From Hyparrhenia diplandra (Eukaryota; Streptophyta; Magnoliopsida; Poales; Poaceae), in NCBI GenBank assembly GCA_015847255.1, contig JADLZK010009216.1, positions 434,001-498,000 of the forward strand: a stretch of 64,000 nucleotides of DNA, given 5' to 3'. The position numbers were made by a program, and so were the translations under genes. The notes beneath the pieces are model-generated. The model was given only the letters and a program-made list of their open reading frames with translations. It did not search any database and was not told the DNA's origin. The number at the start of each line of letters is the position of its first letter. Within the stretch, counting starts at the first letter, position 1. Positions 22,330 to 32,930 of the stretch are shown here, piece after piece.

Positions 22330-25300
22330 TTACAAACCTTGATAAAAGAAAAGAAAATTACAACTCCTTTTTCGAGGAGCATTCATCACGTTTAGAATCT
22401 GCGGAGGTTGTCCGCATTCCGCGTGTGAGTAGTTTAAAATTCGCCTCTTACGTCTTGAGCGAAACACCCCGGGCTTGACCATGCTTGCGACGACGAAAGG
22501 TCCATAGCATTGGGATTGCAACTTGCCACGCTTGTCGGCGTGCCCGAATCGGGGCGAAGGTCGCGGGTAGATGTTCTTGCGTAGTACCTTCTTGTCGCCC
22601 GACTTTGCGTCTCCTTGTGATACTTGTCGAGGTTTTTGGCCGCCTGCAAATTTTGGAATTCGGATGTGTGCGGCATCTACAAACCTTTGTATTTCGGTTA
22701 CATCAGCTATTTGTGTGCGAAATGAGCCGAGTCTAAGCTCTTCTGGCGTTATGGCTTCTTCCCCGTAGAGTAAACGAAATGGGGTGAATCCGGTTGCTCG
22801 GGACTTGGAAATGTTGTGGCCCCAGACTGCAACGATCATTTCGGTGGCCATTTTCCCTTGTTTGCGTCCCATAGAGACTTCGAGGCGGCCGAGAAGATTA
22901 GGCCATTGGCCCTTTCAACAGCCCCATTGCTTTGTGGGTGATAACCGATCGCGAAAGTCACTTTGATCGAGAGCTCCTCACAAAAGTTCCCAAACTCTGT
23001 TGAGTCAAAGCGTTTGCCACTTGTCCACCGTTATGTAGGGACGGAACCCCGAACCGATGTGACTATCTGTTTGCCATCTAAACCGATCAAGGTTCTTTGA
23101 GGTAATTCGGCTAGAGGCCTTGCTTCTATCCACTTGGTGAAATACTCAAGCGCCACGGCTGCGAATCTCACGTTGCCTGGAGCTGTTGGTAACGGCCCCA
23201 CTATGTCTACCCCCCATCGTTGAAGAGGCCAAGTAGGCACTATCGCCCTGGTTGGGTTGGACGGTGCGTTTGCTTTTTGTCAAACATCGGCTGACTTTCG
23301 CATGTCTTCACCGGTTAGCCGCATCTTGGTTCTTGATGGCCAATAGAAACCTTGTCTCATTGCTCTATGGGCAATTTCGTGAGGTCCCCTATGAGCTCCA
23401 CACATTCCTCCATGAATCTCGTCTAGGAGCTTTCGTCCTTCTTCCGTCTTTGATGCACTTGCGCTTTGGTGCTATGATGCCATCTTTGTATAGCTCACCT
23501 CTTATGATGCAGTAGTGTTTGGTTCGTGACTCCATTCGCTGTTGTTCATGCTTGGACTCTGGTTCGAATGTTCCTGTCAGGAATGCAAATATCGGGCTTC
23601 TCCAATCATGACTTGCGATGACATGAATGGCCGTTGGTTCCTCTTCTTCTTCTTTGATTGCCTTGGCCGAAAGCTGTTGGAAGAATACATCTGGAGGGGT
23701 TGGAATGCCAAGTGCGGCTGCCTTTGCTAGCTCGTCAGCTTCTCTGTTTTCGCTGCGTGGTATGTACTTTATGGAGAAACCTGCGAAATGCTTCTCCATT
23801 GTTCTTCTTGCTTGTAAATATCTGACTAGAACTGGCTCCCTGGCCATGTACTCCTTTTCGCGATGTCCACTTACTATCACGTGAATCGGTAATGAATGAT
23901 ACATCTCTTCACACCCATTGCTCTTAGCTTTTCGAGTGCTAGCGGCACCGCTTCATATTCGGCCGTATTGTTGGTGCTTGTGAATCGTAACTTTGGCTGC
24001 ATATCGATGGATGGACCTGGCGAGGTGTGAGTATGGCGAAACCCCGGCCCCTTTGTCGCACCGAGGCTCCGTCAATCGCTTGATCGGGTAGGTTCGTCAA
24101 AACCACGGATTGCCTTCGCTGGCGGAGTCGATCCGCTATGAAATCCGCGATTGCTTGAGACTTTATGGCTGATCATTGCTTGAAATCGATTACGAATTCA
24201 TTGAGTTTGGCGGCCCATTTGCCTACCACGCCTACGGCCCACGTTCTGAGCAGAGCTTCAAAGGGCTGAGATGAAACAACCGAATCTTATGTGCACGAAA
24301 ATAGTGCCTCGGCTTTTGGCTTGCCATTAGGACCGTGTAAGCTATTTTCTCTAGCTCGAGTAGTTAAGCAGGCTGGCGAAAGAACTAAGGATCGTAATAG
24401 ATAGGAAAGCGCTTGAGTTTGTTGTCTGCTCTTTTCTTGACGGCGGGGCCGCGCTTACCGCTTCGGGCGGCGGCTTCTAAAATATAGCAATACTTAGCGC
24501 CTTTGGGGATGGTTTTCGACATGGTTGTTAGATTGGTAAGGTAATCTTTCAGGTCTTGAAAGGCTTTTTCTTTATTCGAGGTCCCCATTCAAGTCTGGCT
24601 GTCCTTTAGCACTTTGAAGAAGGGCAAACCTTTTTCGGTGACCTTGAGATGAACCGCTAAGGGCTGCTAGTCGGCCCGTGAGCCGCTGGACTTTCTTTTC
24701 GGTTGTGCAGGGGCTTCATATCCATGATTGCCGCGATCTTGTGCGGATTCGCTTCTATGCCTACGGGCCGACGCTAGGCATCCCAACATTTTACCCTTGG
24801 TGATACGAAAATGCACTTTTCGGATTTAACTTGAGCCCGCTTAGCCTCGATTTCGTGAAAGTTTCCTTTAGGTCAGCGATGTGTGACTCTTTTCGAGCTC
24901 TTGATGACTACTATATCGCCCACGTATGTTACAAGATTCTTCTTCTTCTTCTCGCTCTCTAAATACTTCGTCCGGGCATTCTAGAGAAAGTAGATCCGGC
25001 GTTCCTCAAACCTTAGGCATTAAGCGAAACAATAAGTCCCCCTAGAGTGATGAAGCTTGTCTTCTCCTCGTCTTCGAGATCAGGTGTATCGATGGTGCAG
25101 GAGAAGCGATCGAGCAAACTCATCCTTTCGCGACCGAGGCTAAGTCAATCAAGGTGTCTATTCCGGGGAGAGGGTATGGATCTTTCGGACGTGCCTTGTT
25201 TAGATCGGTAAAATCTACACACATTCGCCATTTCTTGATGTTAGGGTCGGATGTCTTCTTACGTACCATGACCACGTTTGCTAACCATTGGGTACTTGCG

Positions 25301-26380
25301 GCCTCGATTACTCCTGCGTTCGAAAGTCTTTGGACTTCGGCCTCTTGCCTACGCTTCTTTCCTCGGATAACTTCTCGTCTGCGCTTTAGGTTTCACTTTA
25401 TGCCGGCTCACGCTTAGGTTGTGTTGAGCTAGGTTTCGACTTACTCCTTTTAGGTCTTCGCAGCGACCCGCGCTTGAACACATCTGAGTTGGAGTCAAGG
25501 AATGCGAACAAACTAAGCTGCCTCGTCTGGGCCGGAGTTGAGCCAATTATAATCTCCCTTTCGAGGCCCAATGGTGGATATCGGGACCCTTTTCGTAGAT
25601 TCGCCGATTCCACTTTCGGCTCTTTTAACCTTTTCAGCTTTCGGCTCAGTTCTTCTTTCTCATCGTCTTCTCTTTTCGGTTTCTATTACCTCGTTGATCA
25701 TCTTTGTATCGGGTATTGGTTTTGCATCTATTTTTACGAAGCCGCTTCACGATCTCCCATACGGTAATAATGCGAAAGGGAGGGTATCTTCATGCACAAG
25801 AAACTTTGCTTGATTCTTGCATCGAACTTGCTTATGACTCATCTGCCGAATATCATTTGTGTAGGGGTAGTCTATGTTGACTATATCGAATGTTATGATT
25901 TCGGTTCGACATAGGTCAACCTCGTAAAGTTACTTGCGACATCCTTCTTCCCGATGGCATCTATCTTTTTTCCTGCTTGGCCCGAATAATGCGTTACCGC
26001 GCAGGTTGCAACGTCCTTCGTTCCATATCCATGCTTTGAAAGGCCTTGATGAGCGAGAATGTCCGCTGAGCTTCCATTGTCTACCGGGATATTGTGGAGT
26101 GTGAACTTATCCACGTTTGCGGTTGCTACGAATGCATCTCACGTATCGCGGGTAATCTCTTAGCCGGAAGTCACTTTTCGTCGAATGTGATTGGGACCAT
26201 TGACCATGCGGCCTGTTCAAAGGTAGTCTTGGTGTTCAAAGTGTGTACTCTTCTCACATAGTCCCTTCTAGCTCTTTTGTTTTCGTGCTCAAGGTTGGAT
26301 CCTTTGTGTGATTGCATAGATGTGTCCCGGGACGGAAGTACCGAATTCACAATTCTATTTTCTTGGCGCTTTCGGGCTTC
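22330..26380 (-). pseudogene. Gypsy pol, second (3'-side) copy: protease to integrase
   Basis: Minus strand. Protease-like FTLHNIPVDNGSSADIL near 26110-26060 has the DNGSS active-site pattern, followed by decayed RT. The RNase H end reads IKYIPRSENREADELAKAAA near 23780-23720, and PESKHEQQRMESRTKHYCI leads into integrase. Integrase core WGVDIVGPLPTAPGN is near 23215, and the C-terminal part runs down to 22330 (LLYGEEAITPEELRLGS near 22765). Frameshifts are numerous and no full reading frame survives. The portion 22712-26380 duplicates 26392-30010. Confidence 0.7.
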
Positions 26381-26391
26381 GTAATGCGTAT

Positions 26392-29300
26392 TTGTGTGTG
26401 AAATGAGCCGAGTCTAATCTCTTCCGGTGTTATGGCTTCTTCCCGTAGAGTAAGCGAAATGGGGTGAATCCGGTTGCTTCGGGACTTGGAAATGTTGTGG
26501 CCCCCTGCACTTAGCGATCATTCATCCGGCCGCCATTTTCCCTTGTTTGCGCCCCATAGAGACTTCGAGGCGGCCGAGAAGATTAGGCCATTGGCCCTTT
26601 CGGACAGCCCCATTGCTTTGTGGGTGATAAATCGATCGCGAAAAGTCACTTTTGATCGAGAGCTCCTCACAAAAGTTTCCAAACTCCATTGAGTCAAACC
26701 GCTTGCCATTGTCCACCGATTATGTAGGACGGAACCCCAAAACCAAACCGGACTATCATTTGCCATCTAAATGATCAAGGTTCTTTGAGGTAATTCGGCT
26801 AGAGGCCTTGCTTCTATCCACTTGGTGAAATACTCAAGCGCCCACGGTGCGAATCTCACGTTGCTCGGAGCTGTTGGTAACGGACCCCACTATGTCTACC
26901 CCCATCGTTGAAGAGGCCAAGTAGGCACTATCGCCCGGTTGGGTTGGGACGGTGCATTTTGCTTTTGGCAAACATCGGCAGACTTTCGCATGTCTTCACG
27001 GTTTGCCCATCTTCGGTTCGCGATGGCCAATAGAAACCTTGTCTCATTGCTCTATGGGCAATTTCGTGAGGTCCCCTATGAGCTCCACACATTCCTCCAT
27101 GAATCTCGTCTAGGAGCTTTCGTCCTTCCTCGTCTTTGATGCACTTGGGCTTTGGTGCTATGATGCCATCTTTGTATAGCTCACCTCTTATGATGCAAAG
27201 TAGTGTTTGGTTCGTGACTCCATTCGCCTTTGTTCATGCTTGGACTCTGGTTTTGAATGTTCTGTCGGGGAATGCAAATATCGGGCTTCTCTAATCATGA
27301 CTTGAGATGACATGAATGGCCCTTGGTTCCTCTTCTTCTTCTCGATTGCCTTGGCCGGAAAGCTATTGGAAGAATACATACGGAGGGTCGGAATGCCAAG
27401 TCGCATTTGCCTTTGCTAGCTCGTCGACTTCTTGTTTTCAACCGCGTGGTATGTACTTTATGGATTACCTGCGAAATGCTTCTCAATTGTTCTTACTGCT
27501 TGTAAATATCTGACTAGAACTGGCTCCCTGGCCATGTACTCCTCAGTGCAAATGATACATCTCTTCACGCCCATTGCTCTTAGCTTTCGAGTGCTAGCGG
27601 CACGGCTTCATATTCGGCCGTATTGTTGGTGCTTGTGTGAAACCTGGCCGCATATCGATGGATGGTTGAGGTGTGGTATGGCCAAAACCCCACCCCTTTA
27701 ATCGCACCGGGCTCCGTCAATACGATCGCCTCCGTAGGTTCGTCAAAAACCACCGGATTGCCTTTCGCCGGAGTCCGTTTTTGCTATGAAATCCGCGATT
27801 GCTTGAGACTATATGGCTGATCTGTGCTTGAAATCGACACGAATTCATTGAGTTTGGTGGCCCATTTGCCTGCCCCTCGCCTACGACTTGCCGTTTCCTC
27901 AACGTAGAGCTTCAAGGGCTGAGATGAAACAACCCGAATCTTATGTGCTCAAAATACCGCCTCAGCTTTTTGGCTTGCCATTAGGACCGTGTAAGCTATT
28001 TTCTCTAGCTCGAGTAGTTAAGCTTAGCTGCTGAAAAGAACTAAGGATACGTAATAGATAGAAACCGCTTGAGTTTGTTGTCTGCTCTTTTCTTTGACGC
28101 GAAGGACGGCGCTTTATTTGGTGATCGGCGATGCTTCTAAATATAGCAATAGCACGCCTTTGGGGATGGTTTCGACATGGTTGTTAGATTGGTAAGGTAA
28201 TCTTTCAAGGTCTTGAAAGGCTTTTCTTTGTTCAGGTCCCCATTCAAGTCCGTCTTTGTCCTTTAGCACTTTGAAGAAGGGCAAACCTTTTTGTGACCTT
28301 GAGATGAACACCGCTAAGGGCCGCTAGTCGGCCCGTGAGCCACTGGACTTTCTTCGGTACATGCGGGGGCTTCATATCCATGATTGCCGCGATCTTGTAT
28401 GGATTCGCTTCTATGCCTCTGGTCGACGCTAGGCATCCAGCATTTTACCCTTGGTGATACCGAAAATGCACTTTTTGATTTAACTTGAGCCCGCTTACCG
28501 GATTCGTGAAAGTTTCCTTTAGGTCATCGATGTGTGACTCTTTAGCCGGGCTGATGACTACTATATCGTCCACGTATGTTACGAGATTCTTCTTCTTCTT
28601 CTCGCTCTCTAAATACTTCGTCCGACATTCTAGAGAAAGTAGATCCGGCGTTCCTCAAACCTTCAGGCATTCGCTTGAAACAATAAGTCCCCACGGAGTG
28701 ATGAAGCTTGTCTTCTCCTCGCCTTCCGGTTCGGTGTATCCGATGGTACAGGAGAAACGAGTCGAGCAAACTCATCCTTTGCGGCTGAGGCTAAGTCAAT
28801 CAAGGTGTCTATTGCGGGAGAGGGGTATGGATCTTTCGGACATGCCTTGTTTAGATCGATAAAATCTACACACATTCGCCATTTCTTGATGTTAGGGTCG
28901 GATGTCTTCTTACGTACCATGACCACGTTTGCTAACCATTCGAGGTAGTGAATCGCTTTGATTACTCTAGCGTCCAAAGTCTTTGGACTTATTTGCCAGC
29001 TGCCGCGCTTCTTTCCTCGGATAACTTCCTCGATCTCTACGCTTCTTAGGTTTCTTTGCCGGGCCGCTACGCTTTTAGGTTGTGTTGAGCTAGGTTTCGC
29101 TTACTCCTTTTAGGTCTTCTGCTGACCACGCGAACACATCCGAGTTGGAGTCAGGAATGCGGCACAAGGCGAGCCGCCTGCCCCTCGGCCGGAGTTCGTT
29201 GAGCCAATTATAATCTCCCTTTCGTGCCCAAAGGTGGATATCAGGACCCTTTTTGTAGATTCGGCCGATTCCACTTCGGCTCTTTAACCTTTTCAGCTTT

Positions 29301-30010
29301 CGGCTCGGTTCTTCTTTCTCATCGTCTTCTCTTTTCGTTTTATTTACCTCGTTGATCATCTTTGTATCTGTATTGGTTTTGCATCTATTTTCGAAGCCGC
29401 TTCGATCTCCCCATACGTAATAATGCGAAAGGGGATGGTATCTTCATGCACAAGAAACTTTGCTTGATTCTTTGCATCGAACTTGCTTATGACTCCTCTG
29501 TCGAATATCGCTATGTAGGGGTAGTCTATGTTGACTATATCGAATGTTATGATTTTGGTTCGACATAGGCCAACCTCGCCGAAAGTTACTGCGACGTCCT
29601 TCTTCCCGATGGCATCTATCTTTTTTCCCTCCGAAACTGAATAATGCGTTACCCGCAGGTTGCAACGTCCTTCGTTCCATATCCATGCTTTGAAAGGCCT
29701 TGATGAACAGAATGTCTGGCGAGCTTCCATTGTCTACCAGGATATTGTGGAGTGTGAACTTATCCACGTTTGCAGTTGCTACGAATGCATCTGTATGCGG
29801 GTAATCTCTTAGCCGGAAGTCACTTTCGTCGAATGTGATTGGGACCATTGACCATGCAGGCCTGTTCAAAGGTAGTCTTGGTGTTACAATTGTGTACTCT
29901 TCTCACATAGTCCCTTCTAGCTCTTTTGTTTTTCGTGCTCAAGGTTGGATCCTTTTGTGATTGCATAGATGTGTCCACGGGGACGGAAGTACGAATTCAC
30001 AATTCTATTT
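26392..30010 (-). pseudogene. Gypsy pol, first (5'-side) copy: protease to integrase
   Basis: Minus strand. Protease FTLHNILVDNGSSPDILF lies near 29760-29700. RT block NKACPKDPYPSPAIDTLIDL lies near 28870-28810, preceded by WLANVVMVRKK and KWRMCVDF. A further RT piece, FKRMPEGLRNAGSTFSRM, is near 28680. RNase H and tether remnants are at 27190-27490, and integrase pieces at 26518-26766. It stops in mid-integrase where the second copy begins. Broken by many frameshifts. Confidence 0.7.
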
Positions 30011-31678
30011 TCTTGATCGCTTTCGGGCTTCATGTGCGCGTTTCGGGCGTGGTTGTTCCGGGTTTGCCGGGGAAGACGCCGCCATTGATGGAGGCTGGGA
30101 TTCTTTGGATGTAACCCGGTAGTTCGAGAATCTGGCGATGATGATGGTGAGCCGGACGCATGGGGGCTGCTGTACTAAAGGAGGCGGGTGTGGCAAGCGA
30201 GTATTCGATGGCGAAATATGCATTCGGCCGTGAGCACTTGCTGTTTCTCTCATGTTGAACATGTGCTTTGGAGCTTGGCTACCTTGTGAGGTTTCGTCCT
30301 TTGATTTACGCTCCTTGGCCATCCCGCCCATACTTACAGTCGACTGGAAATGACCCATGTTTTCGCGCGGGAGCGAAGTGTCTGATACTCTTGAACCCGT
30401 CCCGGCCTCTTCCGCGCCCTCTTGCCCTTGAGCTCCGGCCACCTCGGTTGGACTGATTTGCTTTTGAATTTGGCGTCCCGAGGCACAGTTCGACTTGGTT
30501 CCGCCGTCCCGAGGCGAATCCTCTTGTACATTATTAGTAGGCGAGGGTGCCTTGCCGCCTTTTTGGTTATTGTTGGCGTTCGGATCGGTGGTTGTTGCTT
30601 TCGATCCTTTCGCGCTGCTTTTCTTCTTTTCAGACCTTCTTCGGACTTCACAAATTTTTGATTTGATCGTATAGCTCAGTTAGAGTTTTGGGTTCCTCCT
30701 GTCTAGGAGCGCTTTGCTTGACCTATGGCCATGCCTTCAATTGCAGCTGCTATTACTACCTCATCCGATACATTGGCGTTTGGCTTGAAGGCGTACTATC
30801 TTTCGAGATCTTTGTGTCAATGACTCTCCATCCTCTTGCTTGAGCTTTAGGAAATCCCTAGTTCCCTTTTTCATGGCCCGAAAGCCTTCAAAGGTGATGA
30901 TCAATCGCTCTCTCATTTCACCGCTTCCAATTTCTTATTGAAAGCGGGCGAAGGGCGATATACCATTCATCGCTGATGTCTTCTCTTGCCATGATGAGAG
31001 ATTTTGCGGGGTAACGAATCCGCCCTGCCAGATGTACTGCGGCTTCATAGCTTGCAATGAATTTCCTTGGATCGATTTCCCATTGAATGATGGTAGTGCG
31101 GGCTTATACCCTATCGGCCATGGGCTTAAGCGTAATTCCAAGACGAGTGGGGAAACCGGATCGACTTCCCCATCCGCAATGAAACTCGTTCTTGCCTCTC
31201 CCTGAGATGGTGCTGTGTTTTTCTCCATCATCGAGCTATTTCGCGGAGCAAATTTTCTTTCTCAATTTCGTGAGCTTCAAGCGTTCCCCTAGCCGAATCC
31301 TCTCTTCGCTTGGCTGCCTCTCCTTTCATCATTGCATCCCTCTCGAGCCCTCAATTCTCGAGCTCACTGTCCGAGGCTCAATTCTTGAATTAACTTGGAA
31401 CGTTGTTTCTGCTCATTACCTGCCGTTTCGTGCTCGGCGGCTGCTCCTCTTCTGAATCTTCCTCATCTTCGGGATTTGGAACGCCCCGCCGGAAGGACCT
31501 TGGCCCGGGTTATCGCCCGGGGCTGTGGCCGCGTCTTGTTCGCCTCGCCCCGACCTCTTTGGGGTGACAATCTCGGGCGGAGGATCGACGGAGGATCCGC
31601 CGGAGGAGATCCGGCCGTCTTTGCCGGCGCCGCCTTTTGGGTCTTCCTCGCCTGGAGCCATGGGTTGCCCTCGCACAA
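30011..31678 (-). pseudogene. Gypsy gag region, degenerate
   Basis: Minus strand between the primer-binding site and the first pol copy. 31100-31010 reads LPSFNGKSIQGNSLQAMKPQ, similar to the gag capsid block (FNGKSDP...SYE.A) of plant Gypsy elements. 30334-30651 and 30005-30442 are basic, Lys/Arg-rich stretches, as in the region between capsid and nucleocapsid. No intact zinc knuckle was seen. Frames change repeatedly. Confidence 0.6.
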
Positions 31679-31694
31679 CCACGGTGGGCGCCAA
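31679..31694 (-). other. Primer-binding site of the Gypsy element
   Basis: TTGGCGCCCACCGTGG on the minus strand, directly next to the 5' LTR. The TTGGCGCC start is typical of plant Gypsy primer-binding sites. I did not identify the complementary tRNA. Confidence 0.65.
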
Positions 31695-32580
31695 TGTTGG
31701 TGTGGCCCCGAAGCGGGTCACCCCCTGGTATCGCGAATCACACAACAAGGCTAAAGCGAACACTTAAGGGGGTGTTTAAGTTGGAGCACTCTTCTATTAA
31801 TTCTCAATCTGTCTTTACAATGCCCCCTTGGGGGTCTATTTATAGTCCGTAGACTTTTACAATACCGACTTTGTCCTCCTACCAACCCTAGACCCTAGCG
31901 TCTCCCACCGTCGATCAAAGAGGCAATGTGGTCTTTTCCCGCCTCACGATCCCACCTACCCCATTTGGGCAGCTTGGCATCGGGGCGAGCACCTGCCAGA
32001 CAAGGTTAAGAGGCATTCGTACATGGGCCCTTCCGGCCTTACCGTCGAAAGCGACTACTTTTGACTCCCCTCACCGGAGCTAGGGGGATTCGCGCTAGAT
32101 CCCTGCCCTCGTGGCGTAAGCCAAAGCATTCATTTCATTTGACCGAACGCTAGCATATTCGCCCCGCGCGATTCCGACCCGACCACTCTTGATCGGAAGC
32201 CTCGACATTCGGCAAGGCGGGCCGCCGCGCCAGCGTCGAGCTGCGTCCCCTCATTTACGTTCTCCGTGGCGAAAGCCACGGCATTGGCCTCCTCGCCGAA
32301 AAGCCATAGGCCCGTCTACTCGCCAGCACTTCTTGTGGACCGATCGGCGGTTTGGCGTTTGTTTGCCTGTCATGGCGAAAGCTTTCGCTTCCGTCCGTGC
32401 CGTCGCGGAAGCCTCCGTCATTGGGCGTCATCCCTTTCCCCTTGGGTTCGTGGTACGCTAAGATCTGAAACTTAAAACATTCGGTTCTTGAGGCGAATCT
32501 TGTTCCCGCCGGGCCAACTCTCGTCGCGTGGTTTCACGGGGCGACCCGTAGGGGTGGGCAGGTTTCGGCCTCCCCCAACA
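31695..32580 (-). repeat. 5' LTR (right) of the Tat-type Gypsy element
   Basis: 886 bp from TGTTGG to CCAACA, adjacent to the primer-binding site at 31679-31694. Confidence 0.88.
31835..31845 (-). promoter_or_regulatory. TATA box of the Gypsy 5' LTR
   Basis: CTATAAATAGA on the minus strand, duplicated at 15871-15881 in the other LTR. Its orientation agrees with the gag-pol strand. Confidence 0.6.
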
Positions 32581-32628
32581 CGCTAATCAAAAGGGACGCT
32601 CCTATAGTAAGCTTTTGTACTAGTGATA

Positions 32629-32930
32629 CAAAAGGTAGACTGGGTTTTTTTTCTTATAATTTAGAGAGAGAAATCTGACCAGAAACTATGTGTCCCATTA
32701 AGTGGAACATTACCGGGACTTATGGCTATGCAATGGCCGTATTTTGTACGTCATGATCCACTTCGGGGTTATTTAAAACCACTGCCCTTTGCTGCAATGA
32801 GAGAATTCGGAGCCTTGGTGGCCCTTTCTTAGCTTGACACCTGTCCCATGCCTTCCAGCCTGCAGTGCGTCTCCGTCGCGCGCCTCTCACCCCATGCTTG
32901 TTCGTAACTTTTTCGAAAAGACCCTTTATC
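32629..32930. other. Spacer, nothing recognised
   Basis: About 300 bp between CACTA element A and the candidate Helitron start. No supported gene. Confidence 0.4.

Larger units (their letters stand above)
15736..32580 (-). mobile_element. Ty3/Gypsy retrotransposon of the Tat lineage, 16.8 kb, degenerate
   Basis: LTRs of 886 bp at 15736-16621 and 31695-32580 start TGTTGGTGTGGCCCC and end CCCCAACA (the left copy ends CAACG). Minus orientation follows from the primer-binding site TTGGCGCCCACCGTGG (31694-31679) beside the right LTR, a purine tract (CTCGAGGGGCTA) beside the left LTR, and TATA words on the minus strand of both LTRs. In minus order it carries gag, protease, RT, RNase H and integrase. 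A tandem duplication then repeats protease to integrase, and a plus-strand antisense ORF region lies before the 3' LTR. Frameshifts and stops are everywhere. Tat assignment rests on the antisense gypsy-type-transposon ORF, known in that lineage. Target duplication is degenerate (CGCCC and CGCTA). Confidence 0.87.
14552..32625. mobile_element. CACTA element A, split by a 16.8-kb Gypsy insertion
   Basis: Starts CACTACAACAATCGCG at 14552 and ends CTTTTGTACTAGTG at 32625, with the 3-bp duplication ATA on both sides (14549-14551 and 32626-32628). Without the Gypsy insertion (15736-32580) it is about 1.2 kb. It is full of GGGGCGGTT / AACCGCCCC subterminal words and shares its interior with the CACTA at 36738-37850, including the 15050-15470 tandem repeat and the tRNA-like block. 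No transposase, so non-autonomous. Confidence 0.85.
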
